Positions 8,922 to 18,392 of a stretch of 64,000 nt of DNA are shown here, one piece after another. The notes under the pieces were generated by a model. That model ran no database searches, was not told the origin of the DNA, and saw only the letters and a list, made by a program, of their open reading frames with translations. This stretch comes from Lysobacteraceae bacterium. Lineage in GTDB: Bacteria > Pseudomonadota > Gammaproteobacteria > Nevskiales > Nevskiaceae. A program made the translations under genes and the position numbers. How positions within the stretch are numbered: position 1 is the stretch's first letter; the number at the start of each line of letters is the position of its first letter. The stretch is from NCBI GenBank assembly GCA_013823855.1, contig PNMW01000007.1, positions 147,936-211,935 on the forward strand, in the 5' to 3' direction.

Positions 8922-10301
8922 TCAGATGAACGTCAGCCCGACCTGGAACAGCTTCTCGACATCCTTGGTGCGGCGCTTGTCGACGATGAACAGGATCACG
9001 TGATCCTCGGCTTCGATCAGCACGTCGTGGTGGGCGATGATCACGTCGTCGCCGCGGACGATGGCGCCGATCGTGGTGCCCGGCGGCAGCTTGATCTCCT
9101 CGAGCCGGCGGCCGACCACCTTGGAGTTGTGGCGGTCGCCATGGGCCACCGCCTCGATCGCTTCGGCCGCGCCACGGCGCAGCGAATGCACCTTGGCGAC
9201 GTCGCCGCGCCGGACATGCGCCAGCAGCGCGGAAACCGTGGCCTGCTGCGGTGACACCGCGATGTCGATCGCCCCACCTTCGACCAGATCGACATAAGCG
9301 AGGCGGTTGATCAGCGACAGCACGCGCCGCGCGCCGAGCCGCTTGGCCAGCATCGCCGACAGGATGTTGGCCTCGTCGTCGTTGGTGACGGCGCAGAAGA
9401 CATCGGTGTCCTCGATGTTCTCCTCTTCCAGCAGCGCCTCGTTGGCGGCATCGCCGGACAGCACCACGACGTGGTTCAGCTGCTCCGACAGGTAACGCGC
9501 CCGCTCGCCGCTGCGCTCGATCATCTTCACCTGGCACTTCCTTTCCAGTGCCCGGGCCAGGCGCATGCCGATGTTGCCGCCGCCGGCCAGCATCACCCGC
9601 TTGACCGGCCGGTCGACCTTGCGCAGCTCGGCCATGATCTTCGGAATGTGCTCGCGGGCGCCGAGGAAGAACACCTCGTCGTCGGCCTCGATCACCGTCG
9701 AGCCTTCCGGAATGATCGGCTTGCCGCGCCGGTAGATCGCCGCGACGCGGGCATCGACGCCGGTCGGCAGGTGGTTCGGCAGCTCCTTGAGTTCATTGCC
9801 GACCAGCGGGCCGCCGTAATAGGCGCGCACACCGACCAGCTGCACCTTGCCATCGGCGAAATCGACGACCTGCAGCGCCCCCGGATACTCGATCAGCCGC
9901 AGGATCGCCTCGGTGACCAGCTGCTCGGGGCTGATCCGCATGTCGACGCTCAGCGCGTCGGGCAGGAACAGCCGGTCTTCCTCGTTCAGGTATTCGGCGG
10001 CGCGAACCCGGGCGATCTTGGTTGGCGTGTGGAACAGCGTCTGGCTGATCCGGCAGGCGAGCATGTTGGTCTCGTCGCTGTCGGTGACCGCGATGATCAT
10101 GTCGGCGTCGTTGACGCCGGCGCGGCGCAGCGTGTCCGGATGCGAGGCATGGCCGAGCACGGTGCGGATGTCGAGCCGCTCCTGCAGATGATTGAGCGCG
10201 GCACGGCTGGCGTCGACCACCGTGATGTCGTTGGCCTCGCGGGCCAGGTTCTCGGCCAGGGTCGAACCGACCTGACCTGCGCCGAGGATGACGATCTTCA
10301 T
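8922..10301 (-). CDS. trkA: Trk potassium system NAD-binding protein TrkA
   Basis: Peripheral cytosolic regulator of TrkH, 459 aa. It has the duplicated architecture of gammaproteobacterial TrkA: a Rossmann/RCK domain starting MKIVILGAGQVGSTLAENLA, a TrkA-C domain, a second Rossmann domain starting VMLAGGGNIGMRLARALE at about residue 233, and a second TrkA-C domain. Both glycine-rich nucleotide loops are intact. In E. coli trkA follows def-fmt-rsmB; here it faces trkH instead. Confidence 0.97.
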   Translation of the reverse strand: MKIVILGAGQVGSTLAENLAREANDITVVDASRAALNHLQERLDIRTVLGHASHPDTLRRAGVNDADMIIAVTDSDETNMLACRISQTLFHTPTKIARVRAAEYLNEEDRLFLPDALSVDMRISPEQLVTEAILRLIEYPGALQVVDFADGKVQLVGVRAYYGGPLVGNELKELPNHLPTGVDARVAAIYRRGKPIIPEGSTVIEADDEVFFLGAREHIPKIMAELRKVDRPVKRVMLAGGGNIGMRLARALERKCQVKMIERSGERARYLSEQLNHVVVLSGDAANEALLEEENIEDTDVFCAVTNDDEANILSAMLAKRLGARRVLSLINRLAYVDLVEGGAIDIAVSPQQATVSALLAHVRRGDVAKVHSLRRGAAEAIEAVAHGDRHNSKVVGRRLEEIKLPPGTTIGAIVRGDDVIIAHHDVLIEAEDHVILFIVDKRRTKDVEKLFQVGLTFI

Positions 10302-10402
10302 GTCGGAGGAGAGTGGGCCAGGCTGTTCAAGGCCGCGAAGTTACGCCCGGATGTTGCACTGCGCAACTCGTGGTTCCACCCTGATTGCAAAGGCTTTTCG
10401 TC

Positions 10403-11899
10403 TCAGGCGCAGCGGGTGCGCGCCACCGCTTCGACCCAGCCGGCGTACAGGGCATCGGCGCGCGCCGCGTCCATCTGCGGCTCGAAGCGCGCTTCGGCGC
10501 GCCAAAGGCTGGCGATCTCGTCCAGCGAGGCATAGACGCCGGCGGTCAGGCCGGCCAGCAGGGCCGCGCCGAGCGCGGTGGTTTCCACCGTCTGCGGCCG
10601 CACCACGGTGACCCGGACGATGTCGGCCAGGAACTGCATCAGCCAGTCGTTGACCGCCATGCCGCCGTCGACCCGCAGTTCGGTCGGCGCGACGGCGTCC
10701 TTGGCCATCGCGTCCAGAAGATCCCGGGTCTGGTAGCAGACCGATTCCAGCGCCGCGCGGACGATGTGGGCAATGCCGGAATCGCGGGTCAGGCCGAGGA
10801 TCGCGCCACGGGCGCGCGGGTCCCAGTACGGCGCGCCGAGGCCGGTGAACGCCGGCACCAGATAGACGCCCTGAGTGTCGGGGATGGTTCGCGCCAGCGC
10901 CTCGGTCTCGGCCGCCGAGCCGATCAGGTGCACGGCATCGCGCAGCCACTGCACGGCAGCGCCGGCGACGAAGATCGAGCCTTCCAGCGCGTGCGTGGTT
11001 TCACCATTCAGCCGGTAGCCGACGGTGCCGAGCAGCCGGTGCTGCGATTGCACCGCCTGATGGCCGGTGTTCAGCACCACGAAGCAGCCGGTGCCGTAGG
11101 TGCTCTTGATCATGCCCGGCCTGAAGCAGGCCTGGCCGACCGTGGCGGCCTGCTGGTCGCCGACCAGCGCGCCGATCGTCACCGCGCTGCCCAGCAGTTC
11201 GGGAACGGTCCGGCCGTAGTCGACGGCCGAGTCGAGCACCGTCGGCAGCAGCGCGCGCGGCAGCTTGAAGAAGTCGAGCAGCGCCTCGTCCCAGTCGGCC
11301 GTGTGCAGGTTGTAGAGCAGGGTCCGCGAGGCGTTGCTGGCGTCGGTGGCGTGGATGCGGCCGCCGGTCAGCTTCCACAGCAGCCAGCTGTCGATGGTGC
11401 CGAAGGCCAGCTCGCCGGCTTCGGCGCGCGCCCGGGCGCCGGCCACGTGATCCAGAATCCAGGCGATCTTGGTCGCCGAGAAATACGGATCGAGCAGCAG
11501 GCCGGTGCGGACGTTCAGCTGCTGGCCGAGGAAGGCTTCGCTGCGCCCGGCGCAGAAATCGGCGGTGCGGCGGTCCTGCCAGACGATCGCCGGGTGGATC
11601 GGCTCGCCGCTGGCGCGATCCCAGACCACGGTGGTTTCCCGCTGGTTGGTGATGCCGAGTCCGGCCAGTTCGGCGGCGGTCAGGCCGGCGTCGGCCAGCG
11701 CGCCGCGCGCACAGGCCAGGGTATCGGTCCAGATCCGGTTGGCATCGTGTTCGACCCAGCCGGGTTCCGGGAACGACTGCGGCAACTCCCGCTGGCTGAC
11801 GCCGAGCTTGTTGCCGAGCCGGTCGAAGACGATGGCGCGGGTGCTGGTGGTGCCCTGGTCGATCGCCAGCAGGGCGGATTTCGGCGCAGCTGCGGTCAT
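10403..11899 (-). CDS. glpK: Glycerol kinase
   Basis: Makes sn-glycerol 3-phosphate from glycerol and ATP. It is 498 aa with FGGY-kinase landmarks: [15 protein letters not shown] at the N-terminus (phosphate loop), [50 protein letters not shown], and [19 protein letters not shown] in the C-terminal ATPase half. No glpF or glpD is adjacent, so it appears to be a single transcription unit lying between trkA and the anti-sigma operon, all on the same strand. Confidence 0.97.
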   Translation of the reverse strand: MTAAAPKSALLAIDQGTTSTRAIVFDRLGNKLGVSQRELPQSFPEPGWVEHDANRIWTDTLACARGALADAGLTAAELAGLGITNQRETTVVWDRASGEPIHPAIVWQDRRTADFCAGRSEAFLGQQLNVRTGLLLDPYFSATKIAWILDHVAGARARAEAGELAFGTIDSWLLWKLTGGRIHATDASNASRTLLYNLHTADWDEALLDFFKLPRALLPTVLDSAVDYGRTVPELLGSAVTIGALVGDQQAATVGQACFRPGMIKSTYGTGCFVVLNTGHQAVQSQHRLLGTVGYRLNGETTHALEGSIFVAGAAVQWLRDAVHLIGSAAETEALARTIPDTQGVYLVPAFTGLGAPYWDPRARGAILGLTRDSGIAHIVRAALESVCYQTRDLLDAMAKDAVAPTELRVDGGMAVNDWLMQFLADIVRVTVVRPQTVETTALGAALLAGLTAGVYASLDEIASLWRAEARFEPQMDAARADALYAGWVEAVARTRCA

Positions 11900-11984
11900 T
11901 GCGGGCTTCCTTGGTCGACGTGGCGGGAATGAACGGCGGACCGCACGGTACCGTCGCGCCAGTCCCGAATCCAGTTGCCGGGCT

Positions 11985-12022
11985 CCGAAAACACGAAACC
12001 GGCGAACGGGTCGCCGGTTTCG
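11985..12022 (-). terminator. Intrinsic terminator of the sigma/anti-sigma operon
   Basis: A perfect 12-bp stem (11994-12005 with 12011-12022) closes a 5-base loop. Read on the minus strand, it is followed by TGTTTT. It starts 40 bp after the stop codon of the anti-sigma gene and therefore ends that leftward operon before glpK. Confidence 0.75.
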
Positions 12023-12062
12023 GGGGATGTGCGGGTCGCCGGTCGCGCCGCTTCAGATCGCG

Positions 12063-12848
12063 TCAGACGGCTTTGATCGCCGGTCCCGAAGTCAGCACCG
12101 GGCCGGTCGGCTGGCCGGTCGGCGAGCCGCCGACCGGTTCCAGCGACACCGCCAGGGTCAGCTGGGCGCCGGCGACATTCGCCGGCAGCTTCAGCCTGCC
12201 TTCGCCGGCGGTCGGCAGCAGGCCGAGCGACACCGGGCCGGCGTCGGTGATCAGCCACAGCTCCAGGCTGTGCGCGCCGAGCTTCGGATAGGCGCCGCTG
12301 GCCACCGCGGTGATCTCGTCGGCGGCCGGGCGCAGCGCCAGCGTCCACTGCATGTCGGAATCCGGCAGCTTCAGCAGCGACACGTAGATCGGCGGCAACG
12401 CGAGCGCCGGTGCCGGCGTCGGTGCGGTGGCCACCGCCGGCGCCGGGCCGTGCTCGCCTGGCAGCGGCACGCGGGTGCCGATCAGCACCGCCAGCACCAC
12501 GCCGGCAGCGGTCGCCAGGCCGGCGAGGATCCGCCACGCCGAAGCCGGCGGCGGCTCGGCCTTGGTCACGACCGGAGGCGGTGCGACCGGGCGGCGGATC
12601 GGCGTCACCATCGGCCGGCTCGCCTCGATCGCATGCTGCAGCGAGAACCACACCGACGGCGGCGGCGACTGCGGTTCGAGGCCGACCGCGAAGCCGGCAA
12701 GGCGCGATTCCCAGAAACGGATCTCGCTGCGCACGGCGGTTTCGCCGCGCGCCAGGCGCTCGAATCGGCGACGGGCGCGACCGCGCAGCGTCCCGAGCGC
12801 GTACTCGGCGGCCAGCATCTGGCGCAGCTTGGGGTTTTCGTACTTCAT
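12063..12848 (-). CDS. RskA-type anti-sigma factor
   Basis: A 261-aa single-pass inner-membrane protein. The N-terminal cytosolic part (residues 1-80) contains LRQMLAAEYALGTLRGRARRRFE, the zinc-less anti-sigma helix that grips the sigma factor. A Pro-rich linker and a transmembrane segment (about 105-125) precede a periplasmic RskA-like domain (about 145-255) containing LPDSDMQWTLALRP and HSLELWLI. Homologues sequester the ECF sigma encoded just upstream until an envelope signal triggers release. It begins 19 bp after the sigma gene. The signal is unknown. Confidence 0.87.
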   Translation of the reverse strand: MKYENPKLRQMLAAEYALGTLRGRARRRFERLARGETAVRSEIRFWESRLAGFAVGLEPQSPPPSVWFSLQHAIEASRPMVTPIRRPVAPPPVVTKAEPPPASAWRILAGLATAAGVVLAVLIGTRVPLPGEHGPAPAVATAPTPAPALALPPIYVSLLKLPDSDMQWTLALRPAADEITAVASGAYPKLGAHSLELWLITDAGPVSLGLLPTAGEGRLKLPANVAGAQLTLAVSLEPVGGSPTGQPTGPVLTSGPAIKAV

Positions 12849-12867
12849 CGATGTGCTCGCGCCGCGT

Positions 12868-13434
12868 TCACCGTTCCAGACATTCGCGCAATCGGGCCAA
12901 GCCGCGTCGGACCCAACTCTTCACCGTGCCCAGCGGCGCCTTCATCACCGTCGCCAGCTCCTGATGCGTGTAGCCCTCGTAGTAGGCGAGCAGCACGCTG
13001 CGCTTCTGCTCGTCCTGCAGGTCCTTCATGCAATCGCGCAGCATGCCGAGGCCTTCGCGCTCCACGGCCCGATCCTCCGGGCTTTCGCTGACATCGGCAA
13101 AGGTCATCGGCGCTTCCTCGCCTTCTTCCGGCAATTCCACTTCCGGCCGCTTCATGCGCAGCAGGTCGAGCGCACGATAGCGCGCCACGGTCAGCAGCCA
13201 GGTCAGCGGCGTGCCCTTTTCCGGCGCGTAGGTGTCCGCTTTCTGCCAGACCCGCAAGAAGCAGTCCTGCAGCGCTTCATCGGCCCAGTCGCGTCGCTTC
13301 AGCATACGCAGCAGCAGCGCGTACAGATGCGAGCTGCAGGCTTCGTACAACTGCGCAAACGCCCGCTGGTCGCCCAGGCCGGTATCGGCCAGCAGGCGAA
13401 CGAGACGCTCGTTATCGGCGGTGCTGTAACTCAT
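12868..13434 (-). CDS. ECF RNA polymerase sigma factor (SigK-like)
   Basis: A 188-aa sigma-70 family regulator. Region 2 covers roughly residues 20-85 (FAQLYEACSSHLYALLLRML, ALQDCFLRVWQKADTY, TWLLTVARYRALDLLR), and region 4 has the helix-turn-helix YTHQELATVMKAPLGTVKSWVRRGLARLRE. An acidic linker joins them. The start MSYSTADNERL at 13434 was preferred over the open frame to 13476, whose first residues show no similarity. Pairing with an RskA-type anti-sigma gene suggests an oxidative or envelope stress response, but no target can be named. Confidence 0.92.
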   Translation of the reverse strand: MSYSTADNERLVRLLADTGLGDQRAFAQLYEACSSHLYALLLRMLKRRDWADEALQDCFLRVWQKADTYAPEKGTPLTWLLTVARYRALDLLRMKRPEVELPEEGEEAPMTFADVSESPEDRAVEREGLGMLRDCMKDLQDEQKRSVLLAYYEGYTHQELATVMKAPLGTVKSWVRRGLARLRECLER

Positions 13435-13510
13435 CAGACGGTCGGACCTGCGGATGTCGTGCGCGCAGCATACCAAGGCGATCCGTCAACTTCCGGTGAC
13501 ACCGAGAACG

Positions 13511-13539
13511 CCGGTGCAGGCGGCGCGGCGTCCTATAAT
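13511..13539 (+). promoter_or_regulatory. Probable hemB promoter
   Basis: A perfect -10 hexamer TATAAT lies at 13534-13539, 40 bp before the chosen GTG of hemB. The -35 position 17 bp upstream (CCGGTG) is a poor match, so the promoter may depend on an activator or on the -10 alone. Confidence 0.5.
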
Positions 13540-13578
13540 CCGCGTCCCGGAAACGCTTCCTGCAACGTCGAGCCCGTC

Positions 13579-14574
13579 GTGGTCCCTACCGCCTATCCCG
13601 CCACCCGTCCGCGCCGCCTGCGCTCGGCCCCCTTTTCCCGCGAACTGAGCCGCGAAACGCGCCTGGTCGCCGGCCAGCTGATCCAGCCGCTGTTCGTCGC
13701 CGAGGGCGCGCTCTGCGGCCCGGTGGCCTCGATGCCCGGCCAGTCCCGTCTCGACCTCGACCAGCTGGCCGCCGAATGCCGCGAGCTGGCCGCGCTCGGC
13801 GTGTCGGCGGTGGCGATGTTCCCGGTGATCCCGCCGGAGCTGAAGAACGAGACCGGCAGCGAAGCGCTGAATCCGGACGGCCTGATTCCGCGCGCCATCA
13901 AGCGGGTCAAGGACGCCGTGCCCGGACTTGGCGTGATCGTCGACATCGCGCTCGATCCGTACACCAGCCACGGCCATGACGGCATCCTCGACGACGCCGG
14001 CTACGTCGCCAACGACATCACCGTCGAAGCACTGCGCAAGCAGGCCGTGGTGCTGGCCCGCGCCGGTGCCGACGTGCTGGCGCCGAGCGACATGATGGAC
14101 GGCCGGGTCGGCCAGATCCGCTCGGTGCTGGAGCGCGACAACCGCCACAACACGATGATCCTGAGCTACGCCGCCAAGTACGCCAGCGGCTTCTACGGCC
14201 CGTTCCGCGACGCCGTCGGCTCGGCCGCAGCGCTGAAGGGCGACAAGCGCACCTACCAGATGGACCCGGCCAACACCGATGAAGCGCTGCGCGAAGTCGG
14301 CATGGACATCGCCGAGGGCGCGGACATCGTCATGGTCAAGCCGGGCATGCCGTATCTCGACATCATCCGCCGCGTGAAGGATGAATTCGGCGTGCCGGTC
14401 GCTGCCTATCAGGTGTCCGGCGAGTACGCGATGCTCAAGGCCGCCGCCCAGAACGGCTGGCTCGACGAGAAGAAGGTGGTGATGGAATCGCTGCTCTGCT
14501 TCCGTCGCGCCGGCGCCGACATGGTGCTCAGCTACTTCTCGAAGCAGGCGGCGCGCTGGCTCAAGGACGCCTGA
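13579..14574 (+). CDS. hemB: Delta-aminolevulinic acid dehydratase (porphobilinogen synthase)
   Basis: Condenses two 5-aminolevulinate molecules into porphobilinogen for haem. The 331-aa product has both catalytic lysine regions: LSYAAKYASGFYGPFRDAVG and MVKPGMPYLDIIRRVKDEFG. The metal loop reads DIALDPYTSHGHDGILDD, with Asp where zinc-dependent enzymes carry Cys; this is the magnesium-type site known from Pseudomonas HemB. The frame is open far upstream, but the family N-terminus (PTAYPATRPRRLR) points to the GTG at 13579. It is followed 5 bp later by aroE. Confidence 0.95.
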   Translation: MVPTAYPATRPRRLRSAPFSRELSRETRLVAGQLIQPLFVAEGALCGPVASMPGQSRLDLDQLAAECRELAALGVSAVAMFPVIPPELKNETGSEALNPDGLIPRAIKRVKDAVPGLGVIVDIALDPYTSHGHDGILDDAGYVANDITVEALRKQAVVLARAGADVLAPSDMMDGRVGQIRSVLERDNRHNTMILSYAAKYASGFYGPFRDAVGSAAALKGDKRTYQMDPANTDEALREVGMDIAEGADIVMVKPGMPYLDIIRRVKDEFGVPVAAYQVSGEYAMLKAAAQNGWLDEKKVVMESLLCFRRAGADMVLSYFSKQAARWLKDA

Positions 14575-14579
14575 ACCGC

Positions 14580-15389
14580 ATGGATCGTTATGCCGTCCTC
14601 GGGCAGCCGGTTGCCCACTCGAAGTCCCCGCGCATCCACGCCGCGTTTGCCGAAAGCCTTGGCCAGAAGCTGCTGTACGAGGCCTGCGAGATCGCGCCGG
14701 ACGAACTCGGCCCGTCACTGAGCCGCTTCCATGCCGAAGGCTGGGCGGGCTTCAACCTGACCGTGCCGCACAAGCAGGCCGGCGCGGCGCTGTGCGAATC
14801 GCGCTCGGAAGCGGCTGAAGCCGCCGGTGCCGTCAACACGCTGATCCGCACCGCGACCGGCTGGCACGGCGACAACACCGACGGCGCCGGGCTGGTCCGC
14901 GATCTGCTCGCCAATCTGGGTGTCGCGATCAAGGGCAAGCGGGTGCTGGTGCTCGGAGCCGGCGGTGCGGCGCGCGGCATCGTCGCGCCGCTGCTCGCCG
15001 AAGGCCCGGCCGAGCTGGCGATTTCCAATCGCAACCCGTGGAAGCCGGAAGAGATCGCCGCAGCGCTGAAGCCGCTCGGCAACATCGTGCCGCGTACCCA
15101 TCTGTCGCTGAAGGGCGACCGCTACGACCTGATCCTCAACGCCACCAGCGCCGGCCACAGCGGTGCGATTCCGCGCCTGCCGCCGAAGCTCATCGCCGAA
15201 GGCGGCATCGCCTACGACCTGAACTACGGCCAGGCCGCCGTGCCGTTCCTGGTCTGGGCGAAGTCCGAGGGTGCCGCCCGGGTGTCGGATGGCCTCGGCA
15301 TGCTGGTCGAACAGGCCGCCGAAGCCTTCCAGCGCTGGCGCGGCCTGCGACCGGAGACGGCGGCGGTACTGGCCAGCCTGCGCGGCTGA
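14580..15389 (+). CDS. aroE: Shikimate dehydrogenase (NADP+)
   Basis: Reduces 3-dehydroshikimate to shikimate in aromatic amino-acid synthesis. It is 269 aa, the usual length. The substrate-binding domain has GQPVAHSKSPRIHAAFA and NLTVPHK with the catalytic Lys; NTLIR and GDNTDGAGLVRDL line the active site. The NADP domain has VLVLGAGGAARGIVAPLL, then SNRNPWK where an Arg-rich NADP-specificity motif is expected. It starts 5 bp after hemB, so the two are cotranscribed. Confidence 0.96.
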   Translation: MDRYAVLGQPVAHSKSPRIHAAFAESLGQKLLYEACEIAPDELGPSLSRFHAEGWAGFNLTVPHKQAGAALCESRSEAAEAAGAVNTLIRTATGWHGDNTDGAGLVRDLLANLGVAIKGKRVLVLGAGGAARGIVAPLLAEGPAELAISNRNPWKPEEIAAALKPLGNIVPRTHLSLKGDRYDLILNATSAGHSGAIPRLPPKLIAEGGIAYDLNYGQAAVPFLVWAKSEGAARVSDGLGMLVEQAAEAFQRWRGLRPETAAVLASLRG

Positions 15390-15399
15390 CGCCGGACGC

Positions 15400-15567
15400 T
15401 CAGTCCGGAAACGCCGCCAGCGGATCATCCGGCGGCGGCGCCTCCGCTGCCGTGTCGGGAAGCTCGCTGGAGGTGGTGCCGGCCAGCGCGATCTCGGCGA
15501 ACGCCAGCCGCTCCTCGATGCTGTCGAACTCGGGCTCGTGGTCCTGCGGTGTTTCGGGGCCGGTCAC
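15400..15567 (-). CDS. Small 55-aa protein, possibly a shortened SlyX-like protein
   Basis: A short frame beginning GTG at 15567, six bases after the stop of the SPOR gene, with AAGGA in the end of that gene at a good distance. Codon use matches the neighbours. The product is acidic: EFDSIEERLAFAEIALAG near the start resembles the opening helix of SlyX, and a Pro-rich end (EAPPPDDPLAAFPD) recalls SlyX tails, but the central coiled coil of SlyX is missing. It is convergent with aroE (10 bp gap). It could be a real small gene or a degraded slyX. Confidence 0.5.
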   Translation of the reverse strand: MTGPETPQDHEPEFDSIEERLAFAEIALAGTTSSELPDTAAEAPPPDDPLAAFPD

Positions 15568-15573
15568 CGGCGT

Positions 15574-16323
15574 TCAGTCCTTGATCTTGACCAGGAAGCC
15601 GCTGACCGAATTGCTTTCCAGCCGCGCCAGCACGTCCTGCGCGGCGGACAGGTTCGGCTGCGGGCCGACGCGCACCCGGAAGCGCACATCGCGTTCGCCG
15701 AGCGTCACCTGCTCGATCCGCGATTCGTAGCCGATCAGTGCCAGCTTGGCGCGCTGGCGGTCGGCTTCCTCGCGCGACTTGTAGGCGCCGACCTGCACCA
15801 GATAGGCGCCGCCCGGATCAGCCAGTGCCTGTTTGACCTCGGCTGGCGGCGGCTTGGCCGGGGCGGGTGCCGGTTTGCCCGGTGCCGGTGCCGGCGCCGG
15901 ACGCGAGTACTCGCGGGGAATCGCGACCTCGATCTTCGGCAGCTCGTTGTAGAAGGTGTAGCGCGGCGGCACCTTGTCCGGTGACGGCACCGGCACGCTG
16001 TCCGGCTTGGCGGTCTTGCCGCCGATGTCGCCGGCCGCCGGCTTGGCGGGCTTGTCGGTGCTGCCCTTTATCGGCGGCTTGGCGCCGTCGTCGGCCTGCG
16101 CCGCTTCGCCGAGCCGGGTCTTGTGCTGCGGCCGGTCGATGTAGACGAAGGCGGCGACCACCAGACCGATCGCCAGGCCGACGATCAGCCAGACCCAGCC
16201 GGGCAACGCACCGCCACTGCCGCCACTGTTGTCGCCACGGCGCGGCCCGCCCGGGCCATTGCCGGCGCGACCGTGGTTCCGGCCGGCGTTCGGGTTGCGT
16301 GGCTTGGCATAGTCGCGGGCCAT
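15574..16323 (-). CDS. FtsN-like SPOR domain protein
   Basis: A 249-aa bitopic membrane protein: a basic Gly/Arg/Asn-rich cytoplasmic tail beginning MARDYAKPRNPN, a transmembrane segment at about 45-62 (LPGWVWLIVGLAIGLVVAAF), a Pro/Lys/Ala-rich periplasmic linker, and a C-terminal SPOR domain (about 170-249; YLVQVGAYKSREEADRQRAK, VRVGPQPNLSAAQDVLARLE) that binds denuded peptidoglycan at the septum. It sits 3 bp after argS, the same order as argS-ftsN in Pseudomonas, which supports a cell-division role. Confidence 0.87.
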   Translation of the reverse strand: MARDYAKPRNPNAGRNHGRAGNGPGGPRRGDNSGGSGGALPGWVWLIVGLAIGLVVAAFVYIDRPQHKTRLGEAAQADDGAKPPIKGSTDKPAKPAAGDIGGKTAKPDSVPVPSPDKVPPRYTFYNELPKIEVAIPREYSRPAPAPAPGKPAPAPAKPPPAEVKQALADPGGAYLVQVGAYKSREEADRQRAKLALIGYESRIEQVTLGERDVRFRVRVGPQPNLSAAQDVLARLESNSVSGFLVKIKD

Positions 16324-16326
16324 GGC

Positions 16327-18006
16327 CTACATCTTCTCCGGCGCCGACACGCCGAGCAGCGCCAGCCCGTTGCGCAGCACCTGGCCGGTCGCCAGCGCCA
16401 GCGCCAGACGGGCGTTGCGCAAGCTCGCGTCGTCGATCAGGAACGGCAGCGCGTGGTAGTAGCCGTGGAACGCGGCGGCCAGATCGCGCAGGTACTGGGC
16501 GACGACATGCGGCTCCAGATTCGCAGCCGATCCCTGCACGGTTTCCGGGAAGCGGCCGAGCAGCGCCACCAGCGCCACCGCTTCCGGCTCGGCCAGCTGC
16601 GCAAGTGCGGCGAAGCCTTGCGCCTGGTCGTACTGCAGGCCGCGTTCGGCCAGCTGGCGCAGCACCGCGCAGACGCGGGCGTGGGCGTACTGGATGTAAT
16701 AGACCGGGTTGTCGTTGGTCTGGGCGCGGGCCAGGTCGATGTCGAAGGTCAGCTGCGAATCGCTCTTGCGGGCGACCAGGAAGTAGCGCGTCGCGTCGCG
16801 TCCGGCTTCGTCGATCAGATCGCGCAGGGTCACGTAGGAACCGGCACGCTTGGAGAGCTTCACTTCCTCGCCGCCGCGCATCACGGTGACCATCTGGTGC
16901 AGCACGTATTCCGGCCAGCCTTTCGGGATGCCGATGTCCAGTGCCTGCAAGCCGGCGCGGACGCGGGCGATGGTGCCGTGGTGGTCGGCACCCTGTTCGT
17001 TGATCACCCGCACGAAGCCGCGATTCCACTTGGTGACGTGGTAGGCGACATCCGGCACGAAGTAGGTGTAGCCGCCTTCGCGCTTGCGCATCACGCGGTC
17101 CTTGTCGTCACCGAAGGCGGTGGTGCGCAGCCACAGCGCATCGTCCTGCTCGTAGGTGTGGCCGCTGGCCTGCAGCGCGGCGACTGTCGAGTCGACCTTG
17201 CCTTCGGTGTACAGCGAGCTTTCCAGGTAATAGACGTCGAACTGCACGCCAAAGGCCTTCAGATCCAGATCCTGCTCGCGGCGCAGATAGGCGACCGCGA
17301 AATCCCGGATCGCGTCGATGTCCTCGACATCGCCCCTGGCGGTCACGGCGCGATCGTCGGCGGTGACCGTGTCGCCGGCCAGATAGGACTTCGCGACGTC
17401 GTCGATGTAGTCACCGCGGTAGCCGTCTTCCGGCCAGCCGGCATCGCCGGGCCTGATGCCGCGTGCGCGCGCCTGCACCGACACGCCGAGATTGGCGATC
17501 TGGTTGCCGGCGTCGTTGTAGTAGAACTCCTTCGTCACCTGCCAGCCGGCGGCCGCCAGCACCCGCGCCATGCAGTCGCCGACCGCTGCACCACGGCCAT
17601 GGCCGACGTGCAGCGGGCCGGTCGGATTGGCGGAGACGAACTCGACCATCGCCTTGCCCTTCGATCCCGAGCGGTCGATGCCGAAACCATCACCGGCGTT
17701 CAGGATCTCGACCACCACCTGCTGCAGCGCGCCGGCGGCAAGGAAAAAGTTGATGAAGCCGGGGCCGGCGATCTCGACCTTGTCGATGATGCCGCCAGCC
17801 GGCAACGCGGCGACGATCGCTTCGGCGACCGCGCGCGGCGGCTTGCCCAGCGGCTTGGCCAGCATCATCGCGACATTGCTCGCGAAGTCGCCGTTCTTCT
17901 TGTCCTTGGCCGGCTCGACGAGGATGTCGCGCGGCGCCGAGACGGCGCTGCCCTCGATGACGGTGGCGACGGCGGCGCGCAGCAGGTCCTGCAGTTGGGA
18001 TTTCAT
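16327..18006 (-). CDS. argS: Arginyl-tRNA synthetase
   Basis: Class I aminoacyl-tRNA synthetase, 559 aa. The N-terminal Add-1 domain recognises the D-loop. The HIGH motif appears as [19 protein letters not shown], a KMSK-like [15 protein letters not shown] follows, and the C-terminal DALR anticodon domain ends [27 protein letters not shown] at 18006 is the standard beginning. The FtsN-like gene follows within 3 bp. Confidence 0.97.
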   Translation of the reverse strand: MKSQLQDLLRAAVATVIEGSAVSAPRDILVEPAKDKKNGDFASNVAMMLAKPLGKPPRAVAEAIVAALPAGGIIDKVEIAGPGFINFFLAAGALQQVVVEILNAGDGFGIDRSGSKGKAMVEFVSANPTGPLHVGHGRGAAVGDCMARVLAAAGWQVTKEFYYNDAGNQIANLGVSVQARARGIRPGDAGWPEDGYRGDYIDDVAKSYLAGDTVTADDRAVTARGDVEDIDAIRDFAVAYLRREQDLDLKAFGVQFDVYYLESSLYTEGKVDSTVAALQASGHTYEQDDALWLRTTAFGDDKDRVMRKREGGYTYFVPDVAYHVTKWNRGFVRVINEQGADHHGTIARVRAGLQALDIGIPKGWPEYVLHQMVTVMRGGEEVKLSKRAGSYVTLRDLIDEAGRDATRYFLVARKSDSQLTFDIDLARAQTNDNPVYYIQYAHARVCAVLRQLAERGLQYDQAQGFAALAQLAEPEAVALVALLGRFPETVQGSAANLEPHVVAQYLRDLAAAFHGYYHALPFLIDDASLRNARLALALATGQVLRNGLALLGVSAPEKM

Positions 18007-18080
18007 CGGAACGCGTTCAGGCGGCCATGCGGCCGGGCATCAGGGATAAGCCGCGCATTGTACGGCGCGGGCGACGCAGC

Positions 18081-18392
18081 TCAGGCCGGATCGGCTTCGT
18101 GGATCCACGGCCGGCCGCGCGAGTTGGCGCGCCAGCCTTCGGCCATCGCCGCTTCGATGCAGCCCTGCAGGCGCCTGGCGAACTGGATTTCCGACTTGGG
18201 CCGGCCCTGGCCGAACTCGACGTAGGGGAATTCGACGATCAGCTCGCGGCGCTTGCCGGGGTCGGTCGACACGGTCACCGACAGGCCGCCGCAGCCGCCG
18301 CCCTTGACCGGTCCGCCGACCCAGTGGCGCACCTGCCAGTGGAATTCGTCGTCGCCGATGACGATGACGCCGTGATCCTTGAACGCGGCCAT
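18081..18392 (-). CDS. Conserved hypothetical protein coupled to ydfG
   Basis: A 103-aa protein whose ATG overlaps the TGA of the dehydrogenase gene by one base, so it is very likely translated from the same message. It has no signal peptide or membrane segment. Noticeable parts are FHWQVRHWVGGPVKGGGCGG, with a Gly/Cys-rich turn, LIVEFPYVEFGQGRPKSEIQF, and a C-terminal tail rich in Trp and Arg. I do not recognise the family. The beta-strand-like first half and the aromatic residues suggest a small soluble domain. Confidence 0.72.
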   Translation of the reverse strand: MAAFKDHGVIVIGDDEFHWQVRHWVGGPVKGGGCGGLSVTVSTDPGKRRELIVEFPYVEFGQGRPKSEIQFARRLQGCIEAAMAEGWRANSRGRPWIHEADPA

